Below are positions 58,233 to 64,000 of a stretch of 64,000 bases of DNA, piece after piece. Position 1 is the stretch's first letter. Every line of letters begins with the position of its first letter. The position numbers were made by a program, and so were the translations under genes. Source of the DNA: Murinocardiopsis flavida (lineage in GTDB: Bacteria > Actinomycetota > Actinomycetes > Streptosporangiales > Streptosporangiaceae). The stretch is from positions 186,001-250,000 of the forward strand of contig NZ_PYGA01000008.1 in assembly GCF_003014485.1 (NCBI RefSeq). Reading direction: 5' to 3'. Under the pieces are notes generated by a model that saw only the letters and a program-made list of their open reading frames with translations, did no database searches and was not told the DNA's origin.

Positions 58233-59734
58233 TGGCGTCCGACGACCTGATCCGGCTGTCGGCCGCCGAGCTCGGCGCCGCCATCGCGGCGGGCGAGACC
58301 TCCTCGGTCGACGCCACGCGGGCCTACCTCGACCGCATCGACGCCGTCGAGCCCGACATCAACGCGTTCCTGCACGTCGGCCGCGACAGCGCGCTGGAGC
58401 AGGCGCGCACGGCCGACCGCCGCCGCGCCGACGGCGAGGACCTCGGCCCCCTGGCCGGTGTGCCCATCGCGCACAAGGACGTGTTCTGCACCAAGGACAT
58501 GCCCACCACCGCGGCGTCCAAGATCCTCGAAGGCTGGCAGCCGCCCTACGACGCCACCGTCACCGCGCGGCTGCGCGACGCCGGGCTGGTCATCCTCGGC
58601 AAGACCAACATGGACGAGTTCGCCATGGGCTCGTCCACGGAGAACTCCGCCTACGGCGCGACCCGCAACCCGTGGGACACCGCGCGGGTGCCCGGCGGGT
58701 CCTCCGGCGGGTCCTCCGCCGCCGTCGCGGCGTTCGAGGCGCCCCTCGCCACCGGCACCGACACCGGCGGTTCCATCCGCCAGCCCGCCGCGGTCACCGG
58801 CCTGGTGGGTGCGAAGCCCACCTACGGCGGCTCGTCCCGCTACGGCGTCATCGCGTTCGCGTCCTCGCTCGACACCCCCGGGCCGTTCGCCCGCACCGTG
58901 CTCGACGCGGCGCTGCTGCACGAGGCTTTCTCCGGGCACGACCCCCGCGACTCCACCTCCGTCGACGCCCCGGTGCCCGGGGTGGTCGAGGCGGCCCGCC
59001 GCGCCGACGTGCAGGGCCTGCGCGTCGGCGTCGTCAAGGAGTTCGGCGGCGAGGGCTACCAGCCGGGGGTGACCCAGCGCTTCCAGGAGTCCGTCGAGCT
59101 GCTGGAGTCGCTGGGCGCGAAGGTGGTCGAGGTCTCCTGCCCGAGCTTCACCAGCGCGCTGGCGGCGTACTACCTGATCGCGCCGAGCGAGGCGTCCTCG
59201 AACCTGGCGCGGTTCGACGCCATGCGCTACGGCCTGCGGGTGGGCGACGACGGCACCCGCAGCGCCGAGGAGGTCATGTCGCTGACCCGCGCCAAGGGCT
59301 TCGGCCCCGAGGTCAAGCGCCGCATCATCCTGGGCACCTACGCGCTGTCGAGCGGCTACTACGACGCGTACTACGGCTCGGCCCAGCAGGTGCGCACGCT
59401 CATCAAGCGCGACTTCGACGCCGCGTTCGAGCACGTCGACGTGCTGGTGTCGCCCACGACGCCGACCACGGCGTTCCCCATCGGCGAGCGCGCCGACGAC
59501 CCCATGGCGATGTACCTCGCCGACCTCTGCACGATCCCCACGAACCTGGCCGGCAACGCCGCGCTCTCGGTGCCGTGCGGGCTCGCGCCCGAGGACGGCC
59601 TGCCGGTGGGCTTGCAGATCATGGCCCCCGCGCTCGCCGACGACCGCACCTACCGTGCGGGCGCCGCCGTCGAGGCCGCGCTGGCCGAGCGCTGGGGCGG
59701 CCCGCTGCTCGGCACGAGCGCCTACGCGGTGTAG
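58232..59734 (+). CDS. gatA: Asp-tRNA(Asn)/Glu-tRNA(Gln) amidotransferase subunit A
   Basis: 500 aa. Amidase-signature glutaminase that supplies ammonia to GatB. The Ser-cisSer-Lys triad is visible: Lys in [11 protein letters not shown] and the serines in the loop [11 protein letters not shown] and [11 protein letters not shown]. Length and order are typical. It is translationally coupled to gatC. Unlike the common gatCAB arrangement, gatB does not follow directly. Confidence 0.97.
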   Translation: MASDDLIRLSAAELGAAIAAGETSSVDATRAYLDRIDAVEPDINAFLHVGRDSALEQARTADRRRADGEDLGPLAGVPIAHKDVFCTKDMPTTAASKILEGWQPPYDATVTARLRDAGLVILGKTNMDEFAMGSSTENSAYGATRNPWDTARVPGGSSGGSSAAVAAFEAPLATGTDTGGSIRQPAAVTGLVGAKPTYGGSSRYGVIAFASSLDTPGPFARTVLDAALLHEAFSGHDPRDSTSVDAPVPGVVEAARRADVQGLRVGVVKEFGGEGYQPGVTQRFQESVELLESLGAKVVEVSCPSFTSALAAYYLIAPSEASSNLARFDAMRYGLRVGDDGTRSAEEVMSLTRAKGFGPEVKRRIILGTYALSSGYYDAYYGSAQQVRTLIKRDFDAAFEHVDVLVSPTTPTTAFPIGERADDPMAMYLADLCTIPTNLAGNAALSVPCGLAPEDGLPVGLQIMAPALADDRTYRAGAAVEAALAERWGGPLLGTSAYAV

Positions 59735-59744
59735 CGCACAGCGC

Positions 59745-59792
59745 AAACGAATGCGGGCCCCGCGCCGGATGGCGCGGGGCCCGCATTCGTTT
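59745..59792. terminator. Very long perfect hairpin between gatA and the thioester protein gene
   Basis: A perfect 22-bp inverted repeat (59745-59766 with 59771-59792) around the four-base loop GGAT, starting ten bases after the gatA stop and ending with TTT. The opposing gene ends about 100 bases farther on, so it may act in both directions. Confidence 0.88.
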
Positions 59793-59897
59793 CCAAGGTG
59801 CTCCGGCCCTCCGGGGCCGACCGCCGCCGCGCCTCAGCGCGGCGGCGGACACCTGGGGCCGGTTCCCGCGGGAGCGGCCCCAGGTGCGGTGGTACTG

Positions 59898-61106
59898 CTA
59901 CTCGGCCGCGCCGGCGCCGTTGCGGCGCTTGCGGGCGAGGTACATCGCCGTACCGCCACCGCCGAGGGCCACAGCGGCCGCGGCGATGAGACCGCCGAGG
60001 GCGGTACCGGTCACGGGCAGGCCCGGCTTGTCGTCGGGCTTCTCAGCGGCCGGCGGGGTCGAGGGCGACTCCGAGGGGCTCGGCTTCTCGTCGGGGGTGC
60101 TCGGCGAGGGGCTGGGGGTCGGCTTCTCGTCGGGCGTGCTCGGCGACGGGCTGGGGCTCGGCTTCTCGCCGGCGGTCCAGGTGACCTCGGCACCGGCGGT
60201 GACCTTGGTGGACTTGGTCTGCGCCGTGATGAGGGTCTGGGTCTCGCGCTGGCCCTTGACGCCCTTGAACAGGCGGCCGGCGCCGACGGTGGACTCGACG
60301 TCGGCGGAGAGGGACGCCTTGCCCGGAGCGGTGCCCTCGGGGACCTTGACGCCGAGCTGGTCGCCGTTGTTCACCTTGGTGGCCGGCTTGCCGGTCTTGA
60401 CGTCGACCAGCTCCACGCCCTCGGGCGCCTCAAGGGCGAAGTCGAGGTCCTTGCCGCTGGTGGTGACGGTGAACTTGCCGATGGTCTCGCCGGCCTTGCC
60501 CTCGGCCTGCGTGGGGTCGATGGCGAGGGAGGCGTGCGGCTCCTCCGAGGCGAGGTCCTGGGCGTTCTTCACGAGGTAGTCGTACAGCGCGATGACCTTG
60601 GGGTTGTTGCCCCGCTCGCTGAACTTCTTGCCGTTGCTGAAGTGCCAGATGGCGGCCTGGGTGCCGGCGAGCGCCGACTTCTGGTCGAGGCCGCGGACCT
60701 TGCTCTTCGCGGCGAGCGCCGCGACGTCGACGGTCGGGTAGGAGTTCTGGAGCACCCAGTGGACCTTGCCGGGTGCGCTGAACTCGCCCTTGCCCGGGTA
60801 GTTCGCCCACTGGTCCTCGACGTAGTCGGCACCGCTGCGGATGCGGGTCTCGTAGTCGATGCAGTAGGTCAGCAGGGTCGAGCCGTCCTTGAGCTGCAAC
60901 TTGAACAGCGAGGTGCCGATCTCGCCGCCGCCGTCGGCGCGGACCTTGTGGCCGGATGCCTCGTTGCCGACGTACTTGCCCTGGGCGCCGGTGTCGGCGC
61001 CAGCGGGTGCCGCGGTGCCGAAGGCGAGGAGGGCCGCAGCCGCCGTGGTGGCGAGGACCGTCGCGGCACGGCGGCCGCGCCGTGCGCTATGGGGGCGTGA
61101 GTTCAT
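59898..61106 (-). CDS. Sortase-anchored thioester-domain (TQXA) surface protein
   Basis: 402 aa. An N-terminal Sec signal ends near AAPAGA (37). The thioester domain has Cys82 in LLTYCIDYE and Gln150 in AGTQAAIWHFS, the pair that forms an internal thioester and can couple covalently to target amines. An Ig-like or beta-rich region and a 35-residue Pro/Ser-rich repeat (spanning about 310-350) follow. The C-terminus has LPVTG (from 363), a hydrophobic helix and ARKRRN, the signal for sortase attachment to peptidoglycan. It is transcribed against the gat genes and sits between gatA and gatB. No sortase gene is in the window. Confidence 0.92.
   Translation of the reverse strand: MNSRPHSARRGRRAATVLATTAAAALLAFGTAAPAGADTGAQGKYVGNEASGHKVRADGGGEIGTSLFKLQLKDGSTLLTYCIDYETRIRSGADYVEDQWANYPGKGEFSAPGKVHWVLQNSYPTVDVAALAAKSKVRGLDQKSALAGTQAAIWHFSNGKKFSERGNNPKVIALYDYLVKNAQDLASEEPHASLAIDPTQAEGKAGETIGKFTVTTSGKDLDFALEAPEGVELVDVKTGKPATKVNNGDQLGVKVPEGTAPGKASLSADVESTVGAGRLFKGVKGQRETQTLITAQTKSTKVTAGAEVTWTAGEKPSPSPSPSTPDEKPTPSPSPSTPDEKPSPSESPSTPPAAEKPDDKPGLPVTGTALGGLIAAAAVALGGGGTAMYLARKRRNGAGAAE
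60057..60168 (-). repeat. Pro/Ser-rich stalk repeats in the surface protein
   Basis: Two near-identical units of the form EKP[ST]PSPSPSTPD and a third diverged copy lie before the LPVTG anchor; they probably act as a cell-wall-spanning stalk. Confidence 0.8.
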
Positions 61107-61912
61107 CAAGTTTTTGTCCAGGTGAGGGAGTGAGCCGGTAGGGATTTGCAGCCGAGCGAAATTAGGCACTGCACACTTCGCAGGCTGGTGCGGTGTTTCG
61201 CCAGTTCGCCCGAGCCGGTATTCGAATGGAGCGGGCACGCGGCCGGCCGCGGGATGTTCGAGGCACTCGTGGGAGTGCGGGGAGCACTGGCGTCGTGGAC
61301 GTTCGGGGGCCGTCGCCGATCAAGGCGACTACCGCACCGCCAGATACTAGCGACCCATTTCCGGGCTTCCAACCCGCTTCGGGGAATTGTGTATGAATCG
61401 ATCTCGGGTGACCGTTATGCGCTGCGCGAATTTCGCACCGGCGGGGTTCCCCTGTGTTCTTTGTTACGGGCGGTGCGGGGGGTGCGCGGTTTCCGCGCCG
61501 CACGGCGCGGCCCGCTCGGTCCTCGCAGGCCACCCCCGCCCTGCGGGAGCCGTCGGGTGCCGGTGCGCCGCGCCGCGCGGGGGCGGTGCGGCCTCGACCG
61601 ATACCGCCGCGCGCCCTTGGGCGGCGCCGCCGCGGGCACACGTCGCCGCCGCGCCCCGGGGATCGGTAGGCTCATAGCCGCATCCCTGTTCAGCGACCGG
61701 GCGGTAAGCGGACACGCCCGGCCGGGCCGCGCCAACGGCGCCGACCGTGGCCGGATCCGGCCACGGCCACGCATAGGCGCCTTGGGCGGGCTGCCCGGCG
61801 CGGCTGCGCCCGCCGGACGAACACGACAATGAAGCAGTGACGGTATCCCTCGCCCGCGCGCGGTGCGCGTGCGCGGCGGGGCCACTCGACTACGGAAACG
61901 GGTTGTGCGGCG
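61107..61912. other. Non-coding gap between the surface protein gene and gatB
   Basis: 806 bases with no frame showing coding bias. Near the left end, minus-strand TAATTT (about 61158-61163) is a possible -10 box for the surface protein gene, leaving a leader of about 50 bases. On the plus strand TAGGCT at 61667-61672 could start a gatB transcript with a leader near 235 bases. Nothing else is recognised. Confidence 0.5.
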
Positions 61913-63451
61913 ATGGCCAACGCGGTGACGAACAGCGGTGCCGCCGAACTGGTGGCATACGACGACGCGATGAGCCGGTACCAGCCGGTGCTCGGTTTGG
62001 AGACCCACGTCGAACTGGGCACCGGGTCGAAGATGTTCTGCTCCTGCTCCACCGCGTTCGGCGCCGCGCCCAACACCCAGGTGTGCCCCGTGTGCCTGGC
62101 CCTGCCCGGCTCGCTGCCCGTGGTGAACGCGACCGCCGTCGAGAGCGCCATCAGGCTCGGTCTGGCGCTCGACTGCTCGATCGCGCCCTGGGGCAGGTTC
62201 GCCCGGAAGAACTACTTCTACCCGGACATGCCGAAGAACTACCAGATCTCGCAGTACGACGAGCCGATCTGCGTCGACGGCCACCTCGACGTCACGGTCG
62301 ACACCCCCGACGGCCCCCGTGGGTTCCGGGTCGAGATCGAGCGCGTGCACATGGAGGAGGACACCGGCAAGACCTCCCACGTCGGCGGCGCCACCGGGCG
62401 CATCCACGGTGCGCAGTACTCCATCGTCGACTACAACCGCGCCGGCATCCCGCTGCTGGAGATCGTCACCAGGCCCATCGAGCACACCGGCGACCTCGCC
62501 CCGCTGGTGGCCCGCGCCTACGTCTCCGAGCTGCGCGACCTCGTCCGCTCCCTCGGCGTCTCCGACGTCCGCATGGAGGAGGGCTCGCTGCGCTGCGACG
62601 TCAACGTCTCCCTCATGCCCGAGGGCGCGGCGGAGTGGGGCACCCGCTCCGAGACCAAGAACGTCAACTCGCTCCGGTCGGTCGAGCGCGCGGTGCGCTA
62701 CGAGATCTCCCGGCAGGCCGGGCGGCTCGACGCCGGGCAGCGGGTCGTCCAGGAGACCCGGCACTTCCAGGAGAACAGCGGCAGCACCGTGTCGGGCCGC
62801 AGCAAGGAAGAGGCGCAGGACTACCGCTACTTCCCCGACCCCGACCTCGTCCCGGTCGCGCCGAGCGCCGAATGGGTCGAGGAGCTGCGCGCCGCACTGC
62901 CGGAGCGCCCCTCCGCCGTCCGGCGCCGGATCCAGGCCGAGTGGGGCCTTTCGGACGACGAACTGCGCGACCTCGTCAACGCCGACGCCATCGGCCTCGT
63001 CACCGCGACGGTCGCCGCGGGCGCGCCGTCGGACGACGCCCGCAAGTGGTGGCTGAACGAGTTGTCCCGGCGCGCCACCGAGACCGAGGTGGAGCTCGCG
63101 GCGCTCGCCATCACCCCCGCCCAGGTCGCCCGCGTCATCGCGCTGGTCGCCGAGGGCGTGCTCACCAACAAGCTGGCGCGGCAGGTCGTCGACGGCGTCC
63201 TCGCGGGCGAGGGCGAGCCCGACGCCGTGGTCGAGGCGCGCGGCCTCAAGGTGGTCAGCGACGACTCCGCGCTCGGCGCTGCGGTCGACGCCGCCATCGC
63301 CGGCAACCCCGACGTCGCCGAGAAGATCCGCGGCGGCAAGACCGCCGCTGCCGGGGCCCTCGTCGGCGCCGTGATGAAGGCCACGCGCGGCCAGGCCGAC
63401 GCAGGGCGTGCCCGGCTGCTCATCCTGGAGCGCCTCGGGGTCGAGGGCTGA
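61913..63451 (+). CDS. gatB: Asp-tRNA(Asn)/Glu-tRNA(Gln) amidotransferase subunit B
   Basis: 512 aa. Binds and activates mischarged tRNA. It has [20 protein letters not shown], the zinc-site cysteines in CSCSTAFG and [13 protein letters not shown], then [18 protein letters not shown] and HMEEDTGK. The C-terminal GatB/YqeY tail includes [18 protein letters not shown]. The start ATG at 61913 has no evident ribosome-binding site; GTG at 61922 is possible. It is displaced from gatCA by the surface protein gene. Confidence 0.97.
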   Translation: MANAVTNSGAAELVAYDDAMSRYQPVLGLETHVELGTGSKMFCSCSTAFGAAPNTQVCPVCLALPGSLPVVNATAVESAIRLGLALDCSIAPWGRFARKNYFYPDMPKNYQISQYDEPICVDGHLDVTVDTPDGPRGFRVEIERVHMEEDTGKTSHVGGATGRIHGAQYSIVDYNRAGIPLLEIVTRPIEHTGDLAPLVARAYVSELRDLVRSLGVSDVRMEEGSLRCDVNVSLMPEGAAEWGTRSETKNVNSLRSVERAVRYEISRQAGRLDAGQRVVQETRHFQENSGSTVSGRSKEEAQDYRYFPDPDLVPVAPSAEWVEELRAALPERPSAVRRRIQAEWGLSDDELRDLVNADAIGLVTATVAAGAPSDDARKWWLNELSRRATETEVELAALAITPAQVARVIALVAEGVLTNKLARQVVDGVLAGEGEPDAVVEARGLKVVSDDSALGAAVDAAIAGNPDVAEKIRGGKTAAAGALVGAVMKATRGQADAGRARLLILERLGVEG

Positions 63452-64000
63452 GGCCCGCAGGCACGGGCGGGCGGTTCTCCCTGGTGCCGGGGCGGCCGCC
63501 CCGGTGCGGCGGGCCCGTGCGGCGCACCCCTCTGTGGTCCCGACACGGGAGCGGCGACCGGTGATCACCCTGTGTGGTCGCGTTGTCGCCGTCTCTCCGC
63601 TTCCTCTCTATCGGACCGTGACCTTGGGTGAATAGCCTGGTGATGCGGGACAGGAGACGACCCGGGGTGCCGCGTGCGGGCGACCGCGCCGCGGCGGCCC
63701 GTCGGGGCGCGGGGTATCCCGTCGGCTGCACGAGGAGGTGCCGCCCGGTCGGCCGGACGTCCTCCGGGCAGGGCAGGCTCGATCTGCCCCGCCACGTACA
63801 CAGGGGAGCCGTCATCGCCGTGTCCGCCGGTCGCGGGGGACACGGGTCCCGGCCGCACACGGTCCGGGCCGCGCGCCCGGCGGCGCTCGCCGGTGCGATC
63901 CGCATCGGCACACCAACAGCGCCCTGGGCCGCCGAGCCGCTGATCCCCGACCCCCGCTGTCCCCGAGGACCGCGGACCCGAGTGCCACCGATGGGAAGGG
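63452..64000. other. Downstream region without a supportable gene
   Basis: One plus-strand frame stays open from GTG at 63640 to the window edge, but its product is Arg/Gly/Pro-rich with weak third-position bias, so I do not call it. A -10-like TAGCCT lies at 63633-63638. A gene may begin near the right end and continue outside the window. Confidence 0.4.

Noticed and set aside
63640-64000. Plus-strand frame open to the window edge after gatB
   Set aside because: Weak third-position bias, Arg/Gly/Pro-rich product and no ribosome-binding site; it cannot be supported without the sequence beyond the window.

Overview
The window is 64 kb of very GC-rich DNA with strongly GC-biased third codon positions, many GTG and TTG starts, and overlapping stop-start junctions. 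This is typical of an actinomycete. The gene content (GlgE-type alpha-glucan pathway, GatCAB amidotransferase, sortase-anchored thioester protein, XRE/DUF397 pair, core-MetE, DUF695) suggests the Nocardiopsis/Streptomonospora/Thermobifida group. That placement is inferred from content and style, not from a database search. No rRNA, tRNA, CRISPR array, insertion sequence, integrase or prophage was recognised. The region looks like ordinary chromosome.

Layout. (1) 0-8.7 kb: the 3' part of a SAM methyltransferase, a large penicillin-binding protein, then a convergent three-gene operon (GT4 glycosyltransferase, SAM methyltransferase, prenyltransferase/terpene-cyclase-fold protein). Next to it is a KstR-like TetR regulator with two KstR-type palindromes in the shared upstream region. 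(2) 8.7-12.9 kb: a degenerate sigma factor with a membrane anchor, nadA divergent from the NAD regulator gene nrtR, and a HAD phosphatase. (3) 13-16.6 kb: a complete glycine betaine/choline-type ABC importer. (4) 16.8-22.4 kb: flavin reductase, SppA peptidase, a GH18 protein with an altered catalytic motif, a lipoprotein, and a DUF397/XRE pair. (5) 22.5-35.5 kb: the alpha-glucan block. glgE-treS-mak-glgB lie on the minus strand, and glgP lies on the plus strand after a cytosine deaminase/permease pair. Together these convert trehalose to maltose, maltose-1-phosphate and branched glucan, and degrade the glucan by phosphorolysis.

(6) 35.5-39.4 kb: a TPP riboswitch in front of a thiamin-precursor ECF importer with two YkoE-type substrate-binding proteins. 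(7) 39.6-45.3 kb: a second sigma-like transmembrane fusion protein, an enoyl-CoA hydratase, a YbaK-type editing protein and a membrane-bound Ser/Thr kinase with DRTM repeats. (8) 45.6-55.3 kb: etfBA, then the housekeeping run cysteine desulfurase, DUF695 protein, mnmA, DedA-like protein, core-MetE and ligA. (9) 55.3-64 kb: a possible structured leader before an apparently intact GGDEF-EAL protein, then gatC-gatA. gatB is separated from them by an oppositely oriented LPVTG-anchored thioester adhesin-like gene and about 0.8 kb of non-coding DNA.

Several genes carry a -10-like hexamer 6-11 bases before the start codon and no Shine-Dalgarno sequence, which suggests leaderless transcripts. Two genes are best explained by CTG start codons. 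The most interesting leads are the GT4/methyltransferase/prenyltransferase-fold cluster with its KstR-like regulator, the two sigma-like membrane fusions, the possible RNA element before the c-di-GMP gene, the TPP-controlled operon with two S-components, and the adhesin gene that splits gatCA from gatB.
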